From assembly GCF_001636405.1 (NCBI RefSeq), contig NZ_KV440950.1:1821712-1885711 (forward strand): a DNA stretch of 64,000 nucleotides, in the 5' to 3' direction. The stretch is from Peribacillus frigoritolerans (GTDB taxonomy: Bacteria > Bacillota > Bacilli > Bacillales > DSM-1321). The translations under genes and the position numbers were made by a program. This document shows positions 36,483 to 45,730 of the stretch, piece by piece. The stretch's first letter is position 1, and the number at the start of each line of letters is the position of its first letter. Under the pieces are notes generated by a model. The model worked only from the letters and a program-made list of their open reading frames with translations, did not search any database and was not told where the DNA came from.

Positions 36483-38234
36483 TTGGGTAAAGGTAAAATA
36501 GTTATCGTTGGTGGAGGTCTAGCTGGATTAATGGCTACGATCAAAGCAGCAGAGCTGGGACAACAGGTTGATTTATTTTCTTTAGTGCCTGTTAAACGCT
36601 CTCACTCAGTTTGTGCCCAAGGCGGAATCAACGGGGCAGTAAATACAAAAGGTGAAGGGGATTCTCCATATATCCACTTCGACGATACAGTTTATGGCGG
36701 GGATTTCTTGGCTAACCAACCGCCGGTTAAAGCGATGTGCGAAGCAGCACCATCAATCATTCATATGTTTGACCGTATGGGTGTTATGTTCAACCGTACT
36801 CCGGAAGGTCTTCTTGATTTCCGTCGTTTCGGTGGTACTCAACATAGCCGTACAGCATTCGCTGGTGCAACAACTGGTCAGCAATTACTTTACGCATTGG
36901 ACGAGCAGGTTCGCCGTTATGAAGTTGAAGGCCTTGTAACGAAATATGAAGGCTGGGAATTCCTTGGAGCTGTTATAGATGATGAGCAAACAGCACGCGG
37001 TATCGTAGCACAAAACCTGACTTCAATGGAAATCAAATCATTCCCTGGAGACGCAGTCATCATGGCGAGCGGCGGCCCTGGAATCATTTTCGGTAAATCA
37101 ACGAACTCAATGATCAATACAGGTTCAGCAGCTTCAATCGTTTATCAGCAAGGTGTTAATTATGCTAATGGTGAGTTCATTCAAATTCACCCGACAGCAA
37201 TCCCTGGCGATGACAAACTTCGTCTAATGAGTGAATCCGCTCGTGGTGAAGGTGGACGTATCTGGACATATAAAGACGGGAAACCTTGGTATTTCCTTGA
37301 AGAAAAATACCCTGCTTATGGTAATCTAGTACCTCGTGATATCGCGACTCGTGAAATCTTCGACGTATGTATGAACATGAAGCTTGGCATTAATGGTGAA
37401 AACATGGTTTACCTGGATCTATCACATAAAGATCCTAAATTACTTGATATTAAACTTGGCGGAATCATTGAAATCTACGAGAAATTCATGGGTGAAGATC
37501 CTCGTAAAGTTCCAATGAAAATTTTCCCTGCCGTTCACTATTCTATGGGCGGACTTTGGGTGGATTATGACCAAATGACTAACATCAAAGGTTTATTCGC
37601 TGCAGGTGAGTGCGATTATTCACAACATGGCGGTAACCGTCTTGGTGCCAACTCACTTCTTTCTGCAATCTATGGTGGTTCAGTCGCTGGACCGAATGCC
37701 GTTAAATATATTGAAGGCCTTGCTAAAACTTCAGAATCCATTCCTTCTTCATTGTATGAAGGGTACGAAAAACAAGAACAAGAGAAATGGAATGAAGTCA
37801 TGTCTCTTGATGGTAACGAAAATGCGTACATCCTTCACAAAGAACTTGGTGAGTGGATGACTCAGCATGTTACTGTAGTTCGTTACAATGACAAGCTTAA
37901 AGAAACGGATAACAAGATCCTTGAGCTGATGGAACGTTACAAGAAAATTAACATCAATGACACGGCAAAATGGAGTAACCAAGGAGCTGCATTCACTAGA
38001 CAGCTGCAAAACATGATGCAATTGGCCCGTGTAATCACAATTGGTGCGTTAAACCGTGATGAAAGCCGCGGAGCGCATTACAAACCTGATTTCCCAGAAC
38101 GTAATGATGAGGAATTCATGAAAACTACTATGGCAACATTCAAAGGCTTGGATCAAGCACCTGAATTCCATTATGAAGATATTGATGTATCACTGATCGC
38201 ACCGCGTAAACGTGACTACACTACGAAACACTAA
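36483..38234 (+). CDS. sdhA: Succinate dehydrogenase flavoprotein subunit
   Basis: 583 residues. The FAD-binding motif IVIVGGGLAGLMATIKAAEL is at the N-terminus. The RSHSVCAQGGINGAVNTKG segment contains the histidine (about H41) expected to bind FAD covalently. It oxidises succinate to fumarate. TTG 36483 follows AAGGGAGTGACAGAA and matches the family start; the TTG at 36453 would add ten residues without a ribosome site. Confidence 0.95.
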   Translation: MGKGKIVIVGGGLAGLMATIKAAELGQQVDLFSLVPVKRSHSVCAQGGINGAVNTKGEGDSPYIHFDDTVYGGDFLANQPPVKAMCEAAPSIIHMFDRMGVMFNRTPEGLLDFRRFGGTQHSRTAFAGATTGQQLLYALDEQVRRYEVEGLVTKYEGWEFLGAVIDDEQTARGIVAQNLTSMEIKSFPGDAVIMASGGPGIIFGKSTNSMINTGSAASIVYQQGVNYANGEFIQIHPTAIPGDDKLRLMSESARGEGGRIWTYKDGKPWYFLEEKYPAYGNLVPRDIATREIFDVCMNMKLGINGENMVYLDLSHKDPKLLDIKLGGIIEIYEKFMGEDPRKVPMKIFPAVHYSMGGLWVDYDQMTNIKGLFAAGECDYSQHGGNRLGANSLLSAIYGGSVAGPNAVKYIEGLAKTSESIPSSLYEGYEKQEQEKWNEVMSLDGNENAYILHKELGEWMTQHVTVVRYNDKLKETDNKILELMERYKKININDTAKWSNQGAAFTRQLQNMMQLARVITIGALNRDESRGAHYKPDFPERNDEEFMKTTMATFKGLDQAPEFHYEDIDVSLIAPRKRDYTTKH

Positions 38235-38251
38235 AGAGGGGGAGCAAAAAA

Positions 38252-39025
38252 ATGGTTGAAACTAAATCTGAGACTAAAACAGTCCGTTTTATAATCACTC
38301 GTCAAGATACACCGGATTCAGCTCCTTATGATGAGGAATTCGAATTAGCGTACCGTCCGAATATGAACGTAATTTCCGCCCTAATGGAAATTCGTCGTAA
38401 TCCAGTAACGGTACAAGGTAAGCACACTACAGCAATCGCATGGGACATGAACTGTCTTGAAGAGGTATGTGGTGCTTGTTCAATGGTTATCAATGGTAAA
38501 CCAAGACAATCATGTACAGCTCTTATCGATCAATTGGAGCAGCCGGTTCGTCTAGCACCAATGCGTACATTCCCTGTTGTTCGTGACCTGCAAGTCGATC
38601 GCAGCCGTATGTTCGACTCATTGAAAAAGGTAAAAGCATGGATTCCAATCGATGGAACGTACAACCTTGGACCAGGACCGCGTATGCCAGAAAAGAAACG
38701 TCAATGGGCTTACGAGTTATCTAAATGTATGACTTGCGGTGTATGTTTGGAAGCTTGTCCGAACGTAAACAGCAATTCAGACTTCATTGGGCCACAACCA
38801 TTATCGCAAGTTCGTTTATTCAATGCACATCCAACGGGTGCAATGAACAAAGCTGAACGTTTAAATACGATCATGGGTGATGGAGGACTTGCAAACTGCG
38901 GTAACTCACAAAACTGCGTGCAGTCTTGCCCTAAAGGCATTCCATTAACGACTTCGATTGCTGCGTTGAACCGTGATACTACGATCCAACAATTCCGTAA
39001 CTTCTTCGGCAGTGATGAAGTTTAA
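38252..39025 (+). CDS. sdhB: Succinate dehydrogenase iron-sulfur subunit
   Basis: 257 residues. A plant-type [2Fe-2S] site (C68, C73, C76, C88), a [4Fe-4S] site (CMTCGVCLEACPN; C159, C162, C165, with C169) and the [3Fe-4S] cysteines near C216, C222 and C226 are visible. It relays electrons from SdhA to SdhC. The start follows AAAGAGGGGGAGCAAAAAA, 17 bp after sdhA. A terminator follows. Confidence 0.96.
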   Translation: MVETKSETKTVRFIITRQDTPDSAPYDEEFELAYRPNMNVISALMEIRRNPVTVQGKHTTAIAWDMNCLEEVCGACSMVINGKPRQSCTALIDQLEQPVRLAPMRTFPVVRDLQVDRSRMFDSLKKVKAWIPIDGTYNLGPGPRMPEKKRQWAYELSKCMTCGVCLEACPNVNSNSDFIGPQPLSQVRLFNAHPTGAMNKAERLNTIMGDGGLANCGNSQNCVQSCPKGIPLTTSIAALNRDTTIQQFRNFFGSDEV

Positions 39026-39036
39026 TCATGAACATG

Positions 39037-39072
39037 AAAGAACCTGTATCTTATGATATGGGTTCTTTTTTT
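39037..39072 (+). terminator. sdhCAB terminator
   Basis: AAAGAACC / GGTTCTTT arms with a 16-base loop, followed by TTTT. Confidence 0.75.
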
Positions 39073-39249
39073 CATTGTTTTACATACACAGACTTGGTTG
39101 GGAATCGAGAGAATCATAAACGATTGATAACTGGGGTTGTAGTGTAAATCTGGCACCAGGCCAACTGTGAAGGATTTGTGAAGTGAGCTTGATAATTTAC
39201 CCTGCTTTCAATAGAAAATCCTTTTCATTATCGTTGTTTTCTTATAAAA

Positions 39250-39267
39250 TGAGTGAATAGTCATTCA
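39250..39267. promoter_or_regulatory. FadR-like operator upstream of the thioesterase gene
   Basis: TGAGTGAATAGTCATTCA matches the Bacillus FadR operator TGAATGAMTANTCATTCA at all but one position. It lies about 22 bp before the start codon. Binding is inferred from the motif. Confidence 0.65.
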
Positions 39268-39289
39268 ATTCAGAAAGGGTGTGCACAAG

Positions 39290-39754
39290 TTGGGCAAAAT
39301 ATCATATATCGATAATATAACGGAGTGGATCAATGATTTTTCTTTTAAACATGAGATTAAGATCCGCTTTTCGGAAACTGATATGTTTGGGCACTTGAAT
39401 AACACGATTCCTTTTACTTATTTTGAGGAAGCTCGGATTGAGTATTTCAACAGTATGGGGTTCATGAAGGATTGGACCTCGGCTGAATGCGGTGAGATGC
39501 CGGTTGTTGCCAATTTACAGTGTGATTACCTTAAGCAGATGTTTTTCAATGATCAATTGACAATCCATGTGAAAGCTGACCATATCGGAAATTCTTCAGT
39601 GGAGCTACACTATATGGGGACTAAACAAGATGGTTCAATTTGTTTAACGGGCAGGGGGACGATTGTGCAAGTGTCCAAGGCCACCGGGAAGCCGGTACCA
39701 TGGACGGAAGACATGAAGCGTTCGATGTTGTATACTGTGCTGGAACATTCCTGA
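39290..39754 (+). CDS. ysmA: Acyl-CoA thioesterase, hot-dog fold (YsmA-like)
   Basis: About 154 residues. A 4HBT hot-dog thioesterase with the active-site segment IRFSETDMFGHLNNTIPFTY near residue 26 and a following FEEARIEYFNSMGF helix. It probably hydrolyses an acyl-CoA. TTG 39290 is ten bases after AAAGGG; the GTG at 39281 is too close to the ribosome site. The position between sdhB and gerE matches B. subtilis ysmA. A FadR-like operator at 39250-39267 suggests co-regulation with fatty-acid degradation. Confidence 0.82.
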   Translation: MGKISYIDNITEWINDFSFKHEIKIRFSETDMFGHLNNTIPFTYFEEARIEYFNSMGFMKDWTSAECGEMPVVANLQCDYLKQMFFNDQLTIHVKADHIGNSSVELHYMGTKQDGSICLTGRGTIVQVSKATGKPVPWTEDMKRSMLYTVLEHS

Positions 39755-39785
39755 AAATATTTCCATTTAGACAAGTAAAAGAGTC

Positions 39786-39813
39786 ACTCCATTGCCCCAG
39801 CCGACATACTATA
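39786..39813 (+). promoter_or_regulatory. Candidate sigma-K promoter of gerE
   Basis: AC at 39786-39787, 17 bases, then CATACTATA, which fits the sigma-K pattern AC-N16/17-CATANNNTA. gerE is sigma-K-transcribed in B. subtilis. Confidence 0.65.
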
Positions 39814-39876
39814 TCTTGACTAAATAGACACCCACTCCGGGTTTTATGCTGGTGAAGGCAAGGAGGGTAACATTAC

Positions 39877-40101
39877 TTGAAGGAGAACGAATTCACTCAT
39901 AAGCCATTACTCACCAAAAGAGAAAAAGAAGTATTTGAGTTACTAGTACAAGACAAAACAACAAAAGAAATCGCAGGTGAATTGTTTATTAGCGAAAAAA
40001 CAGTTCGAAACCATATTTCGAATGCGATGCAGAAGCTTGGAGTTAAAGGACGTTCGCAGGCAGTCATAGAACTCCTTCGTATGGGAGAACTTAAGCTTTA
40101 A
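39877..40101 (+). CDS. gerE: Spore coat gene transcription factor GerE
   Basis: 74 residues, a minimal LuxR-type DNA-binding domain (LLTKREKEVFELLVQDKTTK; ELFISEKTVRNHISNAMQKL). It is nearly identical to B. subtilis GerE as remembered, the last mother-cell regulator of coat genes. TTG start at 39877 after GCAAGGAGGGTAACATTAC. A sigma-K-like promoter precedes it. Confidence 0.96.
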   Translation: MKENEFTHKPLLTKREKEVFELLVQDKTTKEIAGELFISEKTVRNHISNAMQKLGVKGRSQAVIELLRMGELKL

Positions 40102-40154
40102 TGTGTTAACTCTTAATACGTAAGCCTTATAAATAATTTCTCTCCCGTTCATTG

Positions 40155-40219
40155 GCAGCATATGAGGAAGGGCAAAACAATTTGGTTGTTTTGACTTCTT
40201 TGGATGCTGCTTATTTTTA
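40155..40219 (+). terminator. gerE terminator
   Basis: Outer GCAGCAT / ATGCTGC arms enclosing an AAAACAA-TTTGG-TTGTTTT inner stem, then TTATTTTT. Confidence 0.68.
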
Positions 40220-40322
40220 TGGTGGGGTTTCATTATGATTCCAGTCAATCAATCTTGAAAATCATTTCACTTTCATCCAAAATGGTAGTATGATAAGTTT
40301 CATGAAGTGGGGAGCTGTGTTT

Positions 40323-40766
40323 ATGGATGAAGAGAAGCAGGCGGCATATGTAGCCGATATCGAGAAGGAATTGCGCTATGTATCGTCATGGCTTAAGCAA
40401 AGGGGAAGAGAAATTCTCCATGATTATAAAATAACCATTCCTCAATTTGTGGCTTTGCAATGGCTTTTTGAATCAGGGGACATGACGATTGGCGAATTGT
40501 CCACGAAGATGTTTCTCGCTTTCAGTACAACGACGGACCTGATTGACCGCATGGAGAAACATCAGCTTGTCCAGCGTGTCAGGGATGAAAAGGATCGGCG
40601 TGTGGTTCGAATTCACCTTCTTGAAGAAGGCGAACGGATAATCGAAGAAGTGATTAATAAACGGAGGCAGTACTTGAGTGGCGTGTTAGTCAATTTTAAC
40701 GAATCTGACATCATGTCCCTCAAAGGGATTCTAGTAAAACTACATCAAGAAATGAAAGAAAAATGA
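40323..40766 (+). CDS. MarR-family transcriptional regulator (YsmB-like)
   Basis: 147 residues with a winged helix ([20 protein letters not shown]; the [12 protein letters not shown] wing is typical of MarR). It probably binds DNA as a dimer; target unknown. ATG 40323 follows GTGGGGAGCTGTGTTT; the open frame begins at 40290 without a ribosome site. racE follows 10 bp downstream, suggesting co-transcription, as with ysmB-racE in B. subtilis. Confidence 0.87.
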   Translation: MDEEKQAAYVADIEKELRYVSSWLKQRGREILHDYKITIPQFVALQWLFESGDMTIGELSTKMFLAFSTTTDLIDRMEKHQLVQRVRDEKDRRVVRIHLLEEGERIIEEVINKRRQYLSGVLVNFNESDIMSLKGILVKLHQEMKEK

Positions 40767-40776
40767 GGCGAGTTTT

Positions 40777-41580
40777 TTGAAACAACCGATAGGCATCATT
40801 GATTCAGGAGTAGGCGGCTTGACAGTAGCTAAAGAAGTCATGCGTCAGCTTCCAAATGAAAATATAATTTACTTAGGTGATACAGCAAGATGCCCATATG
40901 GGCCGAGGACAAAAAAAGATGTCCAAACCTTCACATGGCAAATGACGAGATTTTTGATGAAGAAGGATATAAAAATGCTGATCATCGCTTGCAATACAGC
41001 AACTGCAGCTGTATTGGATGAAATCAGGGCTATACTTCCGATTCCTGTGTTGGGTGTCATACACCCAGGGGCAAGGGCGGCATTGAAAGTTTCTGATTCC
41101 TTGCATATCGGAGTTATCGGTACGGAAGGCACGGTAAAAAGCAAAGCTTATGACGATGCACTTGCTTCCATCAATTCCGATGTGAAAGTAGATAGTTTAG
41201 CATGCCCGAAATTTGTCCCAATCGTAGAAAGCGGGGAGTTTCAAGGGGGGATCGTCAATCGGGTCGTGGCACAAACCTTGAACCCGTTGAAGAAAACGAA
41301 AATCGATACACTGATCCTTGGCTGTACCCATTATCCACTGCTGGGGCCTGTAATCTCTTCCTATATGGGGGATGAAGTACAAGTCATTTCCTCTGGAGAA
41401 GAGACGGCCCGGGAGGCAAGTGTCATTTTGGATTACTATAAATTAATCAATAAAAGCAAGCTCCGTCCAGTTCATCGCTTTTATACAACCGGTTCAAGAG
41501 ATATGTTTGGTTCCATCGCGTCGAGCTGGCTCGGTATTCATGCCAATACCATCGAAACAATTAAAATCGATCACTTATAA
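40777..41580 (+). CDS. racE: Glutamate racemase
   Basis: A 267-residue PLP-independent racemase making D-glutamate for peptidoglycan. [18 protein letters not shown] is at the N-terminus; the catalytic cysteines are in [12 protein letters not shown] and [14 protein letters not shown] start at 40777 after ATGAGGCGAGTTTT. It ends at a strong terminator. Confidence 0.95.
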   Translation: MKQPIGIIDSGVGGLTVAKEVMRQLPNENIIYLGDTARCPYGPRTKKDVQTFTWQMTRFLMKKDIKMLIIACNTATAAVLDEIRAILPIPVLGVIHPGARAALKVSDSLHIGVIGTEGTVKSKAYDDALASINSDVKVDSLACPKFVPIVESGEFQGGIVNRVVAQTLNPLKKTKIDTLILGCTHYPLLGPVISSYMGDEVQVISSGEETAREASVILDYYKLINKSKLRPVHRFYTTGSRDMFGSIASSWLGIHANTIETIKIDHL

Positions 41581-41603
41581 GACTTCCATTTGGAAGTTTC
41601 AGA

Positions 41604-41648
41604 CTGCAGACAAACTTAATGAAAATGGAGTTTGTCTGCAGTTTTTTT
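41604..41648 (+). terminator. racE terminator
   Basis: CTGCAGACAAACT / AGTTTGTCTGCAG perfect 13-bp stem followed by seven T. Confidence 0.92.
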
Positions 41649-41667
41649 ATGGTTTGTACATTTGCCT

Positions 41668-41706
41668 GTTGATTGGAACGTGAGGGACTCGCTTTCCCTG
41701 CAGGTG
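41668..41706. repeat. Possible remnant of a family A repeat
   Basis: GTTGATTGGAACGTGAGGGA followed by CTCGCTTTCCCTGCAGG joins the outer end and the CGCTTTCC segment of family A, as if the middle were deleted. The rest of the 336-bp racE-gerM gap holds the racE terminator and the gerM promoter region only. Confidence 0.35.
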
Positions 41707-41857
41707 GATGAAAGGATCCTATCCAGCATTCAGATTATACTTGGGGATGGGAGTCGATTGTTCCATTCAGGAAGTCTCCCAAATCCTAATGAAGCTGAAA
41801 AAGATGCATCAGTACGGGCAACTTGCCCAGCTCCATTATCGTAGGGAAAAATAATTG

Positions 41858-41885
41858 GTCTATTTTCCCCTAGGGCTCGTATAAA
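41858..41885 (+). promoter_or_regulatory. Candidate sporulation (sigma-E-like) promoter of gerM
   Basis: GTCTATT, 13 bases, then CGTATAAA, loosely resembling sigma-E boxes. gerM is expressed during sporulation in B. subtilis. Weak motif evidence. Confidence 0.3.
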
Positions 41886-41916
41886 TAGGAGTACAAACTG
41901 TCCTAGGAGTGATTTT

Positions 41917-42996
41917 ATGTCCAATAAATCAAAAGTAACAATGGCTGTGACCATTCTGGCATCTTCTTTTTGGCTTTCAGGCTGCGGATTATTTGGCGGT
42001 GAAGAGAAAAAGGAAATTGATCCCCCGAAGGATGTTTCATTAGTCGAGGATGAATCTTCATTAAAAGAAACAGAAACGAATGGTGAGGAAAAGCCAGCGA
42101 CTGAGGGAGAAGAAGGCGCTGTAGAATCGAAAACGGTGAAGACGGAGTTATATTTAATTGATAAAAGCGGGTATGTGGTTCCACAGACATTGGAACTTCC
42201 TAAATCGGAAGCTGTCGCTAAACAAGCCCTTGATTACCTTGTCAATAACGGACCAGTCACGGATAAACTTCCAAATGGGTTCAGGGCCGTCATTCCTGCC
42301 GATACCCAAATAAGCGTGAACATTAAAGACGGGGTGGCTGTGGCGGACTTTTCGCCGGAATTCAAAAACTATCAGAAAGAGGATGAACTTAAAATCCTTC
42401 AAGCCATCACATGGACCCTGACGCAATTCGACTCGGTCGATAAAATCCAAATGAGAATCAATGGGGAAGATATTTCCGAAATGCCGGTCAATGGCACACC
42501 GATAGATGAAAATATCTCAAGGTCTTCAGGAATCAATATCGATACGAGTGATGTAGTCGACATTTCCAATACCAAAGCACTGACCGTTTATTATGTAGGC
42601 GGTGATGAGGAGTACACTTATTATGTTCCCGTGACGCGCAGGATCAGCGAAACGGTGACTGATAATGTAACAGCAGTCATTCAGGAATTAACGAAGAGTC
42701 CTTCGGGTTCTAGCCTGCAAACAGGGTTCATGAGTGATGTAGCTTTACTTGACGAGCCAAAAGTGGCAGAAGGTAAGGTCAGCCTGAATTTTAACGAAAA
42801 TATCCTTGGAAGCTTTAAAGAGAAAAAGGTATCACAAGAGGTCCTTGATGCCTTGGTCCTTTCCTTGACGGAACAGAAAGGAATTGAAAGCGTTGAAGTG
42901 CAAGTGCAGGGCAGCGCAGATGTTCTTAATGAAGAAGGTAAGAAATTATCCGAACCAGTCGTCCGTCCAGAGAAAGTCAACACAGGCAGTTTTTAA
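41917..42996 (+). CDS. gerM: Spore germination lipoprotein GerM
   Basis: 359 residues with a lipoprotein signal peptide (lipobox LSGC, mature Cys near residue 23), an acidic linker, and two GerMN domains (about residues 75-180 and 220-330, the second beginning LTVYYVGGDEEYTYYVPVTR). GerM is needed for sporulation and cortex-related germination and helps the SpoIIIA-SpoIIQ channel in B. subtilis. ATG 41917 follows CTAGGAGTGATTTT. It lies downstream of racE as in B. subtilis, where rph comes next; here a germinant-receptor operon intervenes. Confidence 0.93.
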   Translation: MSNKSKVTMAVTILASSFWLSGCGLFGGEEKKEIDPPKDVSLVEDESSLKETETNGEEKPATEGEEGAVESKTVKTELYLIDKSGYVVPQTLELPKSEAVAKQALDYLVNNGPVTDKLPNGFRAVIPADTQISVNIKDGVAVADFSPEFKNYQKEDELKILQAITWTLTQFDSVDKIQMRINGEDISEMPVNGTPIDENISRSSGINIDTSDVVDISNTKALTVYYVGGDEEYTYYVPVTRRISETVTDNVTAVIQELTKSPSGSSLQTGFMSDVALLDEPKVAEGKVSLNFNENILGSFKEKKVSQEVLDALVLSLTEQKGIESVEVQVQGSADVLNEEGKKLSEPVVRPEKVNTGSF

Positions 42997-43018
42997 ATAT
43001 ATGTAGAAATAAAACAAT

Positions 43019-43050
43019 GAGGCAGCTTGCAGCTGCCTCTTATTTTTTTT
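43019..43050 (+). terminator. gerM terminator
   Basis: GAGGCAGC-TTGCA-GCTGCCTC stem followed by TTATTTTTTTT. Confidence 0.9.
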
Positions 43051-43175
43051 GCCTCCGGCTTTGAATGACCACGCTGTTAGAGAGTTGAAAGCTTACCGCC
43101 CCGAAAAAGTTTTTACATAAATAAATTTTTAAAAGGGGAAATTACTTTTAAACATGTAATTAATGGGGGGGTATT

Positions 43176-44258
43176 ATGGATCAAAAGGTCATTCAGGCTT
43201 TACACATCTATGTTTTAATCATCATGAATACAGGGTTCATGGTACATGTCCTGCTCCTTCCCAATATCTTATCCGCATCTCAACGCGACGGATGGATAAG
43301 TGTCATAATAAGTGTTGTTCCATGTATCGTTTGGACACTATTTATTTTTTATATTTATAAAAAACTAGATAAAGAAGATATAATCTCTTTTCTAAAAAAA
43401 TGGTCTACACCTTTTGTTACATATATTTTCACGATAGCATTTGGCTTGTACTTTATAATTAACGCCTTCATTACCGTCAAATTTACATTGATTTGGGCAA
43501 AAGCTAATTATACTCATGACATACCAAACATCGTAGTCGTCAGCCTATTCACTTTTATTTGTATTTTTGCAAGCTATAAAGGAATACGCACCATAAGTAC
43601 TTTGGCTCTCCTATTTCTACCGGTCGTCACTATTTTGGGGATATTTGTGGGGCTGGGGAACACGAGTAATAAGAATTACGAATTATTGTTCCCGATATTT
43701 GAAAGCGGGTATCGCCATACACTAAATGGAATGCTGTATACGAGTGCAGGATATTTAGAAATCATCGTTTTTTTATTTTTAACTCCTTACTTGAAAAACA
43801 AGATAAAAGCCAAGTGGCTTTTACTGGTTGGTATTATCCTCATCATGCTGACGTTAGGCCCCCTCATGGGAGCGATGGCGGAATTTGGTTCTGTGGAAGC
43901 GGTGAAAATGAGGAATCCGGCTTACGAACAGTGGAAGTTGCTAAGATTTGGCTATTATATTACTCGACTCGATTTCCTTTCCATTTTCCAATGGCTTTCA
44001 GGTGCCATGATCCGAATAAGTTTAAGTTTATTTATAGGCTATAAGTTAATCTCGAATTCAAAACATCAGAAGTGGATACTGCTTACACTATATTTGTTAA
44101 TTGTTATTGGAACGCTAATCCATTGGGATGCTACTTCATTTTTTAATCTTTTATACAAATATTTCTTTCCGATAAGCAGTCTGTTTCTTTTTAGTGCTGC
44201 AATTATACTGTTATTTATTATTTTTAAAAAGGGAAAAGGAAAAGGTGAAACATTATGA
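43176..44258 (+). CDS. Germinant receptor B subunit (GerAB/YndE family)
   Basis: A 360-residue integral membrane protein with about ten helices. It belongs to the spore germination GerAB/APC-superfamily transporter type, thought to bind the nutrient germinant in the spore inner membrane. It begins MDQKVIQALHIYVLIIMNTG and follows a GGGGGGG-type ribosome site. It overlaps the A-subunit gene by 4 bp; order in this operon is B-A-C. The codons look AT-richer than neighbouring housekeeping genes. Which amino acid or sugar it senses cannot be told. Confidence 0.88.
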   Translation: MDQKVIQALHIYVLIIMNTGFMVHVLLLPNILSASQRDGWISVIISVVPCIVWTLFIFYIYKKLDKEDIISFLKKWSTPFVTYIFTIAFGLYFIINAFITVKFTLIWAKANYTHDIPNIVVVSLFTFICIFASYKGIRTISTLALLFLPVVTILGIFVGLGNTSNKNYELLFPIFESGYRHTLNGMLYTSAGYLEIIVFLFLTPYLKNKIKAKWLLLVGIILIMLTLGPLMGAMAEFGSVEAVKMRNPAYEQWKLLRFGYYITRLDFLSIFQWLSGAMIRISLSLFIGYKLISNSKHQKWILLTLYLLIVIGTLIHWDATSFFNLLYKYFFPISSLFLFSAAIILLFIIFKKGKGKGETL

Positions 44259-45730
44259 AGAAGGGAAATTTGAATGATACTCCTTCTTACATTGACCAAA
44301 TCCGAAAATGGTTCGAACATTCTTCCGATGTTGTTTTAAGAACAAAAACTTTTGATAATGAAGGTCGTTATTTGTTGGGATTTTTATATGCGCCAAACTT
44401 AGTGGATATGCCATTCATCAATGAAGTGATTCTGCCTACAATATCTAAAGCGGTTCAAGAAAATGGCGAATTAACAATTGATCAATTAAGCAATATCATG
44501 GAGATCAGTACGCTTAAAAAGGGCTCCGATTTAAAAGACGGAGTAGAAAGCATTCTTTTTTCAGGAGACCTGATCATTATTAATGAATCTTCCAACGAAA
44601 TTTACCATACCCCATTAGCCAATTCCCCTAAGCGCAGTCCGGAAGAATCCAATATAGAATCTTCCATTCGGGGACCTAGGGATGGATTCGTTGAGAATAT
44701 AGCGGATAACATGTCTTTAATTCGCCAAAGGTTAAAAACGGCATCACTTAAATGTATAGAATATACAATCGGGAAAAGAAGTAAAACTAAAATATTGCTG
44801 CTATATATTGATGACATTATCAATCCCTCGATTCTTTTGGATGTTAAAAAACGATTGGATTCATTAAAGGCTGATATCATAGTCAGCAGTTACCAAGTTG
44901 AAGAACTCTTATATGATACTCAACTTTCCATTTTCCCCTTAATGGAGTATATCGGTCGACCGGACTATGTTGTTGAATCCTTGAATCAAGGGCGCTTTGC
45001 CATCCTGGTAGACGGGAATCCCACAAGCTTGATCGGACCAACGAGCATTAATCAGTTACTTTATGCTGCCGATGACGCACATGCAAGCTTTTTTTACATT
45101 AGTTTTATGCGCATCATTCGTGTAGTCTCATTATTTGTAACGGTTACGTTACCGGGATTTTTTATAGCTTTGGTTACCTATCAATTCGATCAAATTCCCT
45201 TTTCGCTTCTTGCGACGATTTCAATCACGAGACAGGGATTACCCATACCTGCTTCTTTGGAGGCATTCGTAATGATCATATTGTTTGAACTATTTAAGGA
45301 AGCCGGTCTTCGCCTGCCAAAAGCAGTTGGTCCGACGGTTTCTGTATTGGGTGGATTGATTATAGGTGATGCAGCGATTCGGGCAGGGCTGACTTCACCC
45401 TCCATGCTCGTAGTAATAGCTGTTACAGTTCTCTCAAGCTATACCCTAATCAATCAGAATATCGCTGGGAATATCGTTCTTATAAGGTTATTCATATTTG
45501 CATGTTCAGCATTTCTAGGCTTGTTCGGATTCTTCATGGGAGTATTTCTTATCTTGATTGTTGTGGTGTCCTTGGAAAGTTTCGGACAGCCTTTTGTGAA
45601 TCCATTTTCCAAACCAAATAAATCGGACATGTTAAAAGTCTTATTCAAGCTTCCGTATGGGATGTTAAGGCAGCGGAATCAAGCTCTACAATCCAGTGAT
45701 AATGAATCGCAAAAGGAGTCGGACAAATGA
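44255..45730 (+). CDS. Germinant receptor A subunit (GerAA/YndD family)
   Basis: A 491-residue GerA-family protein. The soluble N-terminal domain runs to about residue 285 (YIDQIRKWFEHSSDVVLRTK early). A membrane part follows with four to six helices and the conserved ARTP-like segment DDAHASFFYISFMRIIRVVS and LLATISITRQGLPIPASLEA. It forms the receptor with the B and C subunits in the inner spore membrane. Overlaps both neighbours by 4 bp, so translation is coupled. Confidence 0.9.
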   Translation: MKKGNLNDTPSYIDQIRKWFEHSSDVVLRTKTFDNEGRYLLGFLYAPNLVDMPFINEVILPTISKAVQENGELTIDQLSNIMEISTLKKGSDLKDGVESILFSGDLIIINESSNEIYHTPLANSPKRSPEESNIESSIRGPRDGFVENIADNMSLIRQRLKTASLKCIEYTIGKRSKTKILLLYIDDIINPSILLDVKKRLDSLKADIIVSSYQVEELLYDTQLSIFPLMEYIGRPDYVVESLNQGRFAILVDGNPTSLIGPTSINQLLYAADDAHASFFYISFMRIIRVVSLFVTVTLPGFFIALVTYQFDQIPFSLLATISITRQGLPIPASLEAFVMIILFELFKEAGLRLPKAVGPTVSVLGGLIIGDAAIRAGLTSPSMLVVIAVTVLSSYTLINQNIAGNIVLIRLFIFACSAFLGLFGFFMGVFLILIVVVSLESFGQPFVNPFSKPNKSDMLKVLFKLPYGMLRQRNQALQSSDNESQKESDK

